A DNA stretch of 64,000 nucleotides from Haemophilus sp. C1 (GTDB taxonomy: Bacteria > Pseudomonadota > Gammaproteobacteria > Enterobacterales > Pasteurellaceae): positions 37,450-101,449 of the forward strand of contig NZ_LDVZ01000006.1 in the NCBI RefSeq assembly GCF_001276515.1, written 5' to 3'. This document shows positions 12,358 to 20,251 of this stretch, in pieces; position 1 is the first letter of the stretch; each line of letters begins with the position of its first letter. The position numbers and the translations under genes are program-made. The notes below the pieces were generated by a model. That model worked only from the letters and a program-made list of their open reading frames with translations. It had not been told where the DNA came from and searched no databases.

Positions 12358-13065
12358 ATGAAATTAAACTCTCCGATCTTTAATGATCAACAAAAACGTC
12401 GTGCAATCATCTGGCTCAGCTTTTTCCACATATTCATCATTGCAGCGAGCAATTACTTTGTTCAAATCCCTTTTGAAATTACACTGAAATTAACCGCACT
12501 TGGTGCAGCAAACGATTTTTCTTTCCACAGCACTTGGGGAACGCTCACATTCCCATTTATCTTTTTAGCTACCGATTTAACTGTACGCATTTTCGGTGCG
12601 GAAGATGCGAGAAAAATTATCTTCGTGGTGATGTTTCCTGCACTGATTGTAAGTTACGTCATATCTGTTTTATTCTCTGAAAGCAAATTCCAAGGTTTCG
12701 AATCATTAACGCATTTTGATCTATTTGTATTCCGTATTGCTATTGCGAGCTTTGCCGCTTACGTCGTAGGACAATTACTTGATGTGATCGTATTTAACCA
12801 CTTACGCCAGTTAAAAACATGGTGGGTGGCGCCAACTAGCTCAATGACATTCGGCTCAATGGCAGATACGTTTGTTTTCTTCAGTGTAGCCTTCTACCAA
12901 AGTGCAGATCCTTTCATGGCTGAACACTGGGCACAACTCGGCTTTGTAGATTATCTATTTAAATTATTTATAGGAATTATCTTGTTCGTCCCAGCCTATG
13001 GCGTAGTATTAAATGTTATTTTACGAAAACTACAACTGCTCGTAGCAGAACGCGTTCCTGCATAA
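12358..13065 (+). CDS. yhhQ: Queuosine-precursor transporter, YhhQ/VUT family
   Basis: The 235-residue inner-membrane protein has about six hydrophobic segments and the family features ATDLTVRIFGAEDARKI and the WWVAPTSSMTFGSMADT segment. E. coli YhhQ imports the queuosine precursors preQ0 and preQ1 for tRNA modification. The preQ1-I riboswitch directly upstream independently supports that substrate. The start at 12358 follows AAAAGG. A terminator at 13091-13126 ends the transcript. Confidence 0.92.
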   Translation: MKLNSPIFNDQQKRRAIIWLSFFHIFIIAASNYFVQIPFEITLKLTALGAANDFSFHSTWGTLTFPFIFLATDLTVRIFGAEDARKIIFVVMFPALIVSYVISVLFSESKFQGFESLTHFDLFVFRIAIASFAAYVVGQLLDVIVFNHLRQLKTWWVAPTSSMTFGSMADTFVFFSVAFYQSADPFMAEHWAQLGFVDYLFKLFIGIILFVPAYGVVLNVILRKLQLLVAERVPA

Positions 13066-13090
13066 ACCAAATTTCTGGCGCATATAAAAC

Positions 13091-13126
13091 AATTAACCCC
13101 GCTCTTTTGAGTGGGGTTAATTATTA
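13091..13126 (+). terminator. Intrinsic terminator after yhhQ
   Basis: AATTAACCCCGCTC and GAGTGGGGTTAATT form a 14-bp stem with one mismatch around TTTT, followed by an AT-rich stretch. Confidence 0.85.
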
Positions 13127-13458
13127 AGAAACATATCAAATTATTAAAGGACCAGAGAATACTATACAATAGTGTCATTATACTTAGCGACACTTATATT
13201 GATAACAAAGTATAGTCAGAAAAATATAGAAAATTTGACTTCACTTTTAAGTTATCATGATCTAAGTCAACTTCTTCAGTTTCAAATTATGCTTTAATCG
13301 CTTCATCAAAACATCAGTATTAAGGTTTAATCTATGTTCTACATTCCACTCAACTACAGATCTTTTTCTTCTGTTCCATGTAGAAGTTTGCACAATCGGG
13401 TTTTACTCGTATTGGTGTTTGATTTTTTGTCATTAATTTTCAATACAAGGAGCAAAGA
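13127..13458 (+). promoter_or_regulatory. Long leader region before tsuA with two dyads
   Basis: About 330 bases without a credible gene. It contains TTGACTT (13235-13241) facing AAGTCAA (13264-13270), and TTCTACAT (13337-13344) facing ATGTAGAA (13378-13385). AAGGAG lies just before the tsuA ATG at 13459. The dyads could be operators or leader-RNA stems; I do not recognise them as a known riboswitch. Confidence 0.35.
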
Positions 13459-14472
13459 ATGATCATTAGTGGTCTTTTATGCGGTATTTTGCTTGGTTTT
13501 GTGATGCAAAGAGGACGATTTTGTATCACAGGTGCATTCCGCGATATCTATCTCACCAAAAACAGTAAGATGTTTATTGCTTTCCTCATCATCATTGCAG
13601 TTCAAGCAGCGGGTGTTTTAAGTCTTCAAGAAGCGGGTATTTTAGCCCCTAAAGTGAAGAACTTCGCCTTAATTGCGACGCTAATTGGAGCCTTCCTGTT
13701 TGGTGTCGGAATTGTGTTAGCTGGCGGTTGTTCTGCAGGGAGCCTATATCGAGCTGGTGAAGGCTTAGTGAGTAGTTGGATAGCCTTTTTTGTCTATATG
13801 ATCTTCAGTGCTATTTTCCGTGCAGGACCAATGCAAGATTTTACGAAATCTCTTCGAAGCATTACTGTAGAACAACAAACCATCTACAACACCTTTGGCG
13901 TATCACCTTGGGTATTGGTGGTTATTTTGGTATTGGTAACAGCATTTTTAGCCTTCCGCTCTCAAGCAAAAAGTAAACACAATGTTGCACAATTAAAACC
14001 AAAGAAAACGGGGCTTGCCCATATCTTATTTGAAAAACGCTGGCATCCTTTTGTAAGCGCATCATTAATTGGTGTGATTGCTGTTCTAGCTTGGGTAACA
14101 AGTGTTCAAACTGGCCGTAATGGTGGTTTGGGTATTACAGGTCCAACAGTACAAGCTTTACAATATGTTACAACTGGCGATAGCAAATTTATCAACTGGG
14201 GAACCCTATTAATTTTAGGTATTTTAATTGGTGGATTTATTGCAGCCAAATTCAGTAACGAATTCAAACTTCGTGTACCAACAAGCCAAGACGTGGTGCA
14301 TAACGTGATGGGCGGTGCTCTCATGGGAATTGGCGCAAGCCTTGCAGGTGGTTGTTCTATTGGTAATGGTCTAGTTGAAACTGCCCTCTTCTCTTGGCAA
14401 GGTTGGGTTGCTCTGCCATTAATGGTGCTCGGCACTTGGGCATCTGCTCATTATCTTTATATGCGAAATTAA
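13459..14472 (+). CDS. YeeE/YedE-family transporter, TsuA-like (thiosulfate uptake)
   Basis: The 337-residue polytopic inner-membrane protein has the duplicated YeeE/YedE fold and its conserved cysteines: QRGRFC near residue 24, AGGCSAGS near residue 94, and AGGCSIGNG near residue 297. In characterised TsuA these cysteines line a path that passes thiosulfate. It is followed after 24 bases by a TusA-like gene, the pairing seen for TsuA-TsuB (E. coli YeeE-YeeD). Sulfur uptake is a family-based inference; selenium or another sulfur species is possible. Confidence 0.85.
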   Translation: MIISGLLCGILLGFVMQRGRFCITGAFRDIYLTKNSKMFIAFLIIIAVQAAGVLSLQEAGILAPKVKNFALIATLIGAFLFGVGIVLAGGCSAGSLYRAGEGLVSSWIAFFVYMIFSAIFRAGPMQDFTKSLRSITVEQQTIYNTFGVSPWVLVVILVLVTAFLAFRSQAKSKHNVAQLKPKKTGLAHILFEKRWHPFVSASLIGVIAVLAWVTSVQTGRNGGLGITGPTVQALQYVTTGDSKFINWGTLLILGILIGGFIAAKFSNEFKLRVPTSQDVVHNVMGGALMGIGASLAGGCSIGNGLVETALFSWQGWVALPLMVLGTWASAHYLYMRN

Positions 14473-14496
14473 TTTTATCAACACAAGGAGAATATA

Positions 14497-14718
14497 ATGA
14501 ATGTTGTATTAGAAACCGTAGGGCACCTTTGTCCATTCCCATTAATTGAAGGGAAAAAAGCGATGGCTAAATTAAATAAAGGTGATTCATTAACCATTAA
14601 TTTTGACTGTGCACAAGCAACAGAGAATTTGCCTAACTGGGCTGCTGAAGAAGGTTATGAAGTAACTAACTTCGAACAAATTGATGATGCAAAATGGTCA
14701 ATTACGGTGATTAAATAA
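14497..14718 (+). CDS. TusA-like sulfurtransferase, TsuB/YeeD type
   Basis: The 73-residue cytosolic protein has the SirA/TusA fold and the CPxP motif (LCPFPLIEGK) with the catalytic cysteine near residue 12. In TsuAB systems this small partner accepts the thiosulfate sulfur after import. It lies directly downstream of the YeeE/YedE gene with AAGGAG before the ATG, so the two form an operon. Downstream, the transcript would run into a terminator that is split by an insertion element. Confidence 0.87.
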   Translation: MNVVLETVGHLCPFPLIEGKKAMAKLNKGDSLTINFDCAQATENLPNWAAEEGYEVTNFEQIDDAKWSITVIK

Positions 14719-14734
14719 TAAAAAAGGGCGGTTA

Positions 14735-15600
14735 TGATCTGCACCCCAAAAGTTGGACTAAACAACCAACTGATTAAGGTGCAGATTTTTTATGGGTAAA
14801 CACTACATAATCGACTTTAAATCACAGATTCTCCAACCTATTTTGAATGGGAAAATGAGTATTAAAGAAGTTGCACGTTTTTACAATATTCCTTCCAACG
14901 CCTTAGTCAGGACGTGGTTGAAACGGTTTGAAATTAAGCAAGATAAAGACAACGCGCTTAAAGCGGCCATTAAAGACCTTAAAGCGAAACATCCTGATTA
15001 TGGCTACCGATGCGTTCATGCCTACTTACCAGGCGTGAATCATAAAAAAGTCCAACGCTTAATACAGACACTTGGGCTTCAAGTGCAGTCAAGAAAAAGC
15101 AAGAAATTTACCCCCTATCGAGGCACGATAGGGGTGATTGCCCTGAATCATCTTGAACGCGATTTTAGACTTATTTAACAATGAGATAATCTCATATAAT
15201 CTCAGCTATTCACCAAACTGGAGGCTAGTAGAAGAGATGTTAATGCAAGCCGTCAAAGGGTTAAACAAAGCTTATGGTGTCATTTTACATTCAGACCAGG
15301 GATGGCAGTATCAAATTGTGGCTTATCGTCGAATTTTAGCTGAACATGGCATCATTTAAAGTATGTCGAGAAAAGGGAATTGCTTGGACAACGCTGCGAT
15401 GGAAAGTTTCTTTGGGCGATTAAAAACGGAATGTTTTTATGGTTGGGAATTAACAGTAGAAAGGAGATAGTTGATACCGTCAGAGATTATTTGGATTACT
15501 ATAATCACCGACGGCTCCAACTAAAATTAAAAGGACTGAGTCCAATACAATACCGAAAACAATCCTTTAAATAACAGTCTAACTTTTTGGGGGCAGATCA
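14735..15600 (+). mobile_element. Decayed IS3-family (IS150-like) element
   Basis: The imperfect terminal inverted repeats are TGATCTGCACCCCAAAAG... at 14735-14759 and its counterpart at 15576-15600 (25 bases, both ends TGATCTGC/GCAGATCA). The element is 866 bp, clearly shorter than the usual 1.2-1.5 kb of the group, so internal sequence is missing. No target duplication is visible at the edges. It lies inside the loop between AAAAAAGGGCGGT (14720-14732) and ACCGCACTTTTTTT (15607-15620), i.e. within a former terminator of the tsuB gene. Confidence 0.85.
14792..15574 (+). pseudogene. IS3-family transposase remnant, broken in several frames
   Basis: The first open part (14792-15178) encodes an N-terminal helix-turn-helix (SIKEVARFYNIPSNALVRTW), then jumps to the OrfB HTH_21 segment (KAKHPDYGYRCVHAYL). 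A large part of the catalytic core is absent. Downstream pieces read the integrase core in shifted frames: VILHSDQGWQYQ (second catalytic Asp region), then, after a stop near 15358, the segment with [14 protein letters not shown] (the catalytic Glu region), and finally the tail YYNHRRLQLKLKGLSPIQYR. It cannot make an active transposase. Confidence 0.85.
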
Positions 15601-15606
15601 ACTTTC

Positions 15607-15620
15607 ACCGCACTTTTTTT
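15607..15620. terminator. Right arm of a terminator interrupted by the IS element
   Basis: ACCGCACTTTTTTT is the complement, with one mismatch, of AAAAAAGGGCGGT at 14720-14732 on the other side of the element. Together they would have made a bidirectional uptake-signal terminator between tsuB and merP. Confidence 0.6.
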
Positions 15621-15636
15621 GCTAGATATTTAGCGT

Positions 15637-15915
15637 TTAATTCACGACTTCAGCAGTATATTTCAGCTTGTGAATCGCCTCGAATAATTGTTGGTTTGTA
15701 ACTTTGGGATCTTCCACAACTGTCACTAAACCATCTTTAATAGATGCTTTTGTTGAAATAACGCCATCGATATTACGCAGTTCTTTATTGACTAAGTAAG
15801 CGCAAAGCTGGCAATTCATTTCTTTTACTTTTAGCATAATTTGTTTGGTTTCATTCGCATGAGCGAAAGAAATGGCAAACAGCGAAAGCAAAAGTGCGGT
15901 ACATAATTTCTTCAT
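15637..15915 (-). CDS. MerP-like periplasmic heavy-metal-binding protein
   Basis: The 92-residue protein has a signal peptide (MKKLCTALLLSLFAISFAHA, cleavage expected near residue 20) and one heavy-metal-associated domain. The metal site appears as MNCQLCAYLV, a variant of the MxCxxC motif of MerP and copper chaperones. It lies eight bases downstream of the merT-like gene. No mercuric reductase or merR is nearby, so resistance to mercury cannot be assumed; delivery of another soft metal is possible. Confidence 0.8.
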   Translation of the reverse strand: MKKLCTALLLSLFAISFAHANETKQIMLKVKEMNCQLCAYLVNKELRNIDGVISTKASIKDGLVTVVEDPKVTNQQLFEAIHKLKYTAEVVN

Positions 15916-15923
15916 TTTTATTC

Positions 15924-16286
15924 CTAATTAGCTAATTCTAAAATCCAAGGCAAAATTGTTGGATAGGTTAAGAAAAAAATCATCACGATAAATACAATCC
16001 AATATAAAACGATAAGTTTTTTACGGGAAATATATTTGCTACAAATGATTTTTTTGGAAAACATCAACAGCCAAAATCCATAGGCGAAGGCGCATAATGA
16101 AATAATAAGCATAGGAATACGCAAATAATCATATTCGCCTAAGCCAATCAACCAAGTAGACGATACGCCGAACACTAAATAGATTAATGGTGCGATGCAG
16201 CACAAAGTTGACGCCACCGCGGCACTAAGTGCGGTGGCTATGGCAACCCAAAAGGATTTATTAGAGTTTTTTAGAGACGTAGTCAT
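15924..16286 (-). CDS. MerT-like inner-membrane metal transport protein
   Basis: The 120-residue protein (start [12 protein letters not shown] at 16286) has three hydrophobic segments. The paired cysteines of MerT appear in the first ([18 protein letters not shown]). The second cysteine pair of classical MerT is reduced to one cysteine (KKIICSKY). It overlaps the end of the upstream transglutaminase-like gene by 26 bases and is followed by the merP-like gene, so the three are one minus-strand operon. The substrate is unproven. Confidence 0.75.
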   Translation of the reverse strand: MTTSLKNSNKSFWVAIATALSAAVASTLCCIAPLIYLVFGVSSTWLIGLGEYDYLRIPMLIISLCAFAYGFWLLMFSKKIICSKYISRKKLIVLYWIVFIVMIFFLTYPTILPWILELAN

Positions 16287-17367
16287 ATTTAAATTCTTTT
16301 GGATCAAAGGAATTTAACGGATCGCCACCCACTTCAGCATACGGATAACCGAAGTTATTGATTGGAGCCAGTTCTGGTTGTGGATATAAATCGAAATCAC
16401 GGGCATGATTAAATCCGACCCAGTTTGCTTCCCAGTTACCAAACAAATATTTTGCTACGGCTTGTGTATCTTTATCTTCAACAGATTTTTTCTCTGCTAA
16501 ACGCATTTTTGCAACGTCTGCGGAATCAACTGGTACCCATCCAAACCCTGCAAGGTAGAATTCAGCACGGCAGTGCTGACCACCACTTACGTTTGCGATG
16601 CCTTGTTCATTCGCACTACCGAAAGCACCTTTGGAATATTTACCCATTTTCTCTGCCGCACCTAAGCGAATACCAAAAATTTCACGGGCTGGGATGCCTG
16701 CCGCACGAGCAAGCGCCACAAATACAGAGTTAATATCGGTACATTTACCTTTTAATACGCCAGTGGTAAGAATTTTTTCTACATCGCCGTCACCACAACC
16801 TAATACAGAATTATCACGTTCCATATTGTTGACGATCCATTGGTGAATCAACTCAGCTTTTTTCAATGGATTGGTTTCTTTACCTACGATTTTGTCAGCA
16901 AATTCTTTCACAATGCCATCAGTTTTAATATGTGGAGTAGCTTTTAAGTATTCTTGTACATCTACCGAATACTGAATATCTTTTGGCGGAGTATAATTCT
17001 CTAAAGCACCTTTCACCATTGGCTCACGGTCTTTTGTTTCAATGACCATAGTGACTTTTAAATCACGCTTTTGTGCATCTTTATCCCAAGTGGCAAATAA
17101 GGTTTTCGCACCGTATTTATTGTTTTCTGTTACATAGGCATTCATGTAATTACCTTCAAAGTGAATCGATTTCACTTGTTGGTATTCTCCATTAAATGGC
17201 AATGGAACCCATAAATTGGTTTGTCCTTGCGAGCCTTTTGGCGCAACTAAATCGTAGGTTTGCGTGAATTCATACAGATGAGAATCAGTATTGTAGTTTG
17301 GAATGTCAGTATTGGCGTAAGCCATGGAACATGCGGAGAGCACCGCAGTGGCGATAAGTTTCTTCAT
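16261..17367 (-). CDS. Secreted transglutaminase-like cysteine protein
   Basis: The 368-residue protein has a signal peptide ([18 protein letters not shown]) and a transglutaminase core in its C-terminal half. The predicted catalytic triad is Cys in [12 protein letters not shown], His in [10 protein letters not shown] and Asp in [10 protein letters not shown] preceding beta-rich domain covers about residues 25-150. Such proteins are often periplasmic peptidases or cross-linkers of unknown target. It leads the merT-merP pair on the same strand. The ATG at 17367 is preceded by AGGATC. I cannot assign a substrate. Confidence 0.8.
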   Translation of the reverse strand: MKKLIATAVLSACSMAYANTDIPNYNTDSHLYEFTQTYDLVAPKGSQGQTNLWVPLPFNGEYQQVKSIHFEGNYMNAYVTENNKYGAKTLFATWDKDAQKRDLKVTMVIETKDREPMVKGALENYTPPKDIQYSVDVQEYLKATPHIKTDGIVKEFADKIVGKETNPLKKAELIHQWIVNNMERDNSVLGCGDGDVEKILTTGVLKGKCTDINSVFVALARAAGIPAREIFGIRLGAAEKMGKYSKGAFGSANEQGIANVSGGQHCRAEFYLAGFGWVPVDSADVAKMRLAEKKSVEDKDTQAVAKYLFGNWEANWVGFNHARDFDLYPQPELAPINNFGYPYAEVGGDPLNSFDPKEFKYDYVSKKL

Positions 17368-17478
17368 GAAAAGATCCTTCTAGTTAGTTAACAGTTAAAA
17401 CTTAACACATTAGATAAACTAATTGTGGATGGCGATATGCTAACGGATTTTTCAGGTGCTCGTCAATTGAGCAATATG

Positions 17479-17549
17479 AAATAAATAAAATAAATAAATA
17501 AAATAAATAAAATAAATAAAATAAATAAAATAAATAAAATAAATAAAAT
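17479..17549 (+). repeat. AAAATAAAT nonanucleotide repeat upstream of the first dmsA
   Basis: Five exact tandem copies of AAAATAAAT span 17500-17544. A further copy at 17487-17495, a stray AAAT and partial units flank them. The tract lies in the divergent region between the transglutaminase-like gene (starting at 17367) and dmsA (starting at 17669), about 45 bases upstream of the FNR-type site. Minus-strand reading gives an artificial LFY-repeat ORF, which is not a gene. Confidence 0.9.
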
Positions 17550-17588
17550 GTAATACTGATCCGACCAGATTGGTGATTTATCATTTTT

Positions 17589-17602
17589 TTGATTTTTATC
17601 AA
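17589..17602 (+). promoter_or_regulatory. FNR-binding site for the first dmsA
   Basis: TTGATTTTTATCAA matches the FNR consensus TTGATnnnnATCAA at every fixed position. A TACACT at 17626-17631 is a plausible -10 element; with transcription starting near 17638 the FNR site would be centred at about -42, the standard class II activation position. This fits anaerobic induction of a DMSO reductase. Confidence 0.8.
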
Positions 17603-17668
17603 CAACTATCAGAACCTTTTTTCTTTACACTGAAAAGCATCACTTCATTATTCCGGGAGAATATGATT

Positions 17669-20089
17669 ATGGATAAAAATAATCCAAACTTTTTTGCGTT
17701 TAATCGCAGACAACTTCTTAAAACCAGTGCCGCTCTGGCTACAGTTTCTCAATTACCCCTTCCTTTCACTTCCAAAGCTGAAACTAAACCGATTGTAGAA
17801 TCCACAGAAAAAGTCGTGTGGAATACTTGTCCTGGTAACTGCCACAGTCGTTGTGCGCTTCGTTTACATGTGAAAGATAACGAAGTCTATCAAGTCGAAA
17901 CAGATAATACCGGCGACGATATTTATGGCAATCACCAAGTTCGTGCTTGTTTGCGTGGACGCTCTATTCGAAGAGTTATGAATCATCCTGACCGTCTAAA
18001 ATACCCCATGAAACGAATTGGCAAACGAGGAGAAGGGAAATTTAAACGTATCAGTTGGGAAGAGGCTTATGACACGATTGCAGATAACCTTAAACATATT
18101 GTAAAGGAATACGGTAATGAAGCCGTGTATATTAATTATAGCTCCGGTGTAAGTGCAGGAAATATACTTCGTTCTGCCGCTCCCACTTCGCCCTTTGCTC
18201 GTTTGATGAATTGTTATGGCGGTTATTTAAGCTATTACGGCACTTACAGTCGTGCACAAGTTTCTATGGCTATGCCTTACACTTACGGCTCGAATGAAGG
18301 GAACGCAACATCAGATATTATCAATAGCAAACTGGTCGTGTATTTCGGTAATAATCCGATGGAAACACGTATGAGCGGCGGGGGAATTACATATCATCTG
18401 GAGCAAGCTCGTGAAATTTCGAAAGCGAAAATGATCGTAATCGATCCTCGTTATACTGATACTGCCGCAGGGCGTGAAGATGAATGGGTGCCAATTCGTC
18501 CTGGTACCGATGCTGCATTAGTTGCGGGAATGGCATATGTGATGATTAGTGAAAATTTAATCGATCAAGCATTTTTAGATAAATATTGCGTAGGGTATGA
18601 TGAAAAAACGTTGCCACCAAGCGCACCAAAGAATGCTCATTATAAAGCTTATATTCTCGGCTATGGTGAAGATGGTGTCGCTAAAACACCAAACTGGGCT
18701 GCCAAAATTACTGGTATTCCAGAAGAAACGATTATTCGACTTGCACGTGAAATTGCTATGACAAAACCTTGTTGTATTGTTCAAGGGTGGGGGATTCAGC
18801 GACAATCCAATGGCGAGCTCGCGGTAAGAGCGGTCGCAATGTTAGCTATTTTAACGGGTAATGTGGGCATTCATGGCGGTAATTCAGGTGCACGTGAAGA
18901 CACTTACAAGATTACTAATGTCAAATTTCCAACCTTAAAAAATCCAGTGAAAACTAAAATTTCTGTGTTTATGTGGACGGATGCCATTGAAAGAGGTCCT
19001 GAAATGACCGCACTTCGAGATGGTGTTAAAGGCAAGGATAAATTGGATGTACCTATTAAGTTTATTTGGAACTATGCGGGTAATACCATTACCAATCAAC
19101 ATTCTAACATCAATAAAACGCATCACATTCTACAAGACGAAAGCAAATGTGAAATGATTGTTGTGGTTGAAAATTTTATGACAGATTCAGCCAAATATGC
19201 CGATATTTTATTACCAGATTTAATGATCACTGAACAAGCCGATCTCACGCCAAATGAATATGCTGGAAATATGGGGTATTTAATTTTTGGGCAACCTGCT
19301 ACTACAGCTAAATTTGAACGGAAGCCTATTTATGAAATCGCCAGTGAGATAGCAAAACGACTTGGGCAAGATGTGTATAACAAATTCACAGAAGGCAAAA
19401 CACAAGAAGATTGGATTAAGTTCTTATATTCAGAAATGATGAAAAAAGATAAGGACTTACCTGATTATGAAAATATGAAGAAAATAGGTATCTTCAAAAA
19501 ACGTGATCCCAAAGGGCATTTTGTTGCGTACAAAGCTTTCCGAGATGATCCTGAAAAAAATCCATTGAAAACCCCATCTGGCAAAATTGAAATCTACTCA
19601 GAAGCTTTAGCCCAAATTGCGCAAACGTGGGAATTGGAAGAGGATGAGGTGATTCATCCATTACCAATTTATCATGCAGGTTTCAACGGTGTAGATGATC
19701 CGAAACGCAAAGATTATCCATTCCAAATGATTGGTTTCCATTACAAAGCTCGTACTCATTCTTCTTATGGTAATGTGGATATTTTAGAAGCCGCAAACCG
19801 ACAAGAAATTTGGATTAACCCGATTGATGCGCAAGCTAAAAATATCCAAGATGGTGCAATGATTCGTGTATTTAATGAAAATGGCGAAGTCCGTATTGCC
19901 GCTAAAGTTACGCCTCGCATTATGCCTGGTGTGTTAGCAATGCCACAAGGAGCATGGCATAAAGCGAATATGAATGGGGATCAAATCGACCATGGAGCTT
20001 GTATTAATACCCTCACCACGCACCGCTCTTCCCCACTGGCGAAAGGCAATCCGCAACATTCTAATTTAGTACAAATAGAAAACATTTAA
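17669..20089 (+). CDS. dmsA: DMSO-reductase-type molybdoenzyme, catalytic subunit, copy 1
   Basis: Periplasm-facing catalytic subunit of an anaerobic S- or N-oxide reductase, binding bis-MGD and one Fe-S cluster. I chose the ATG at 17669 over upstream in-frame starts because GGGAGA ends eight bases before it; this gives 806 residues, equal to the second copy. The twin-arginine signal is NRRQLLKTSA. The N-terminal cysteines are CPGNCHSRC plus RACLRGRS, and the Mo-ligand serine is expected in GGYLSYYGTYSRAQ. It lacks its own B and C genes and probably shares those downstream. It is about 60 percent identical to copy 2 by eye, so not a recent duplication. Confidence 0.87.
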   Translation: MDKNNPNFFAFNRRQLLKTSAALATVSQLPLPFTSKAETKPIVESTEKVVWNTCPGNCHSRCALRLHVKDNEVYQVETDNTGDDIYGNHQVRACLRGRSIRRVMNHPDRLKYPMKRIGKRGEGKFKRISWEEAYDTIADNLKHIVKEYGNEAVYINYSSGVSAGNILRSAAPTSPFARLMNCYGGYLSYYGTYSRAQVSMAMPYTYGSNEGNATSDIINSKLVVYFGNNPMETRMSGGGITYHLEQAREISKAKMIVIDPRYTDTAAGREDEWVPIRPGTDAALVAGMAYVMISENLIDQAFLDKYCVGYDEKTLPPSAPKNAHYKAYILGYGEDGVAKTPNWAAKITGIPEETIIRLAREIAMTKPCCIVQGWGIQRQSNGELAVRAVAMLAILTGNVGIHGGNSGAREDTYKITNVKFPTLKNPVKTKISVFMWTDAIERGPEMTALRDGVKGKDKLDVPIKFIWNYAGNTITNQHSNINKTHHILQDESKCEMIVVVENFMTDSAKYADILLPDLMITEQADLTPNEYAGNMGYLIFGQPATTAKFERKPIYEIASEIAKRLGQDVYNKFTEGKTQEDWIKFLYSEMMKKDKDLPDYENMKKIGIFKKRDPKGHFVAYKAFRDDPEKNPLKTPSGKIEIYSEALAQIAQTWELEEDEVIHPLPIYHAGFNGVDDPKRKDYPFQMIGFHYKARTHSSYGNVDILEAANRQEIWINPIDAQAKNIQDGAMIRVFNENGEVRIAAKVTPRIMPGVLAMPQGAWHKANMNGDQIDHGACINTLTTHRSSPLAKGNPQHSNLVQIENI

Positions 20090-20111
20090 TAATAATTATC
20101 ATTATTTCATA

Positions 20112-20125
20112 TTGATTTTAATCAT
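20112..20125 (+). promoter_or_regulatory. FNR-like site for the second dmsA
   Basis: TTGATTTTAATCAT matches the FNR consensus except for the last base. It lies 127 bases upstream of the second dmsA start, in a 162-base AT-rich intergenic gap. This suggests that the second gene has its own anaerobic promoter as well as possible read-through from copy 1. Confidence 0.55.
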
Positions 20126-20251
20126 TTTTTGATTGTTTTTTGTATACCTATTTTTAATTATGTGATCTGAGTTAACATTTTTGTACATGAAAGATGTTAT
20201 TAATTAACTCATTTCAATGATTACTCAATCTGACTGTGGGGGAACGATATA

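Noticed and set aside
14735..15600. Active IS element
   Set aside because: The transposase core is largely deleted and frameshifted, and no target duplication is visible.
17402..17605. Minus-strand ORF with LFY/LFI repeats
   Set aside because: It is only the translation of the AAAATAAAT repeat and has no ribosome site or non-repeat domain.
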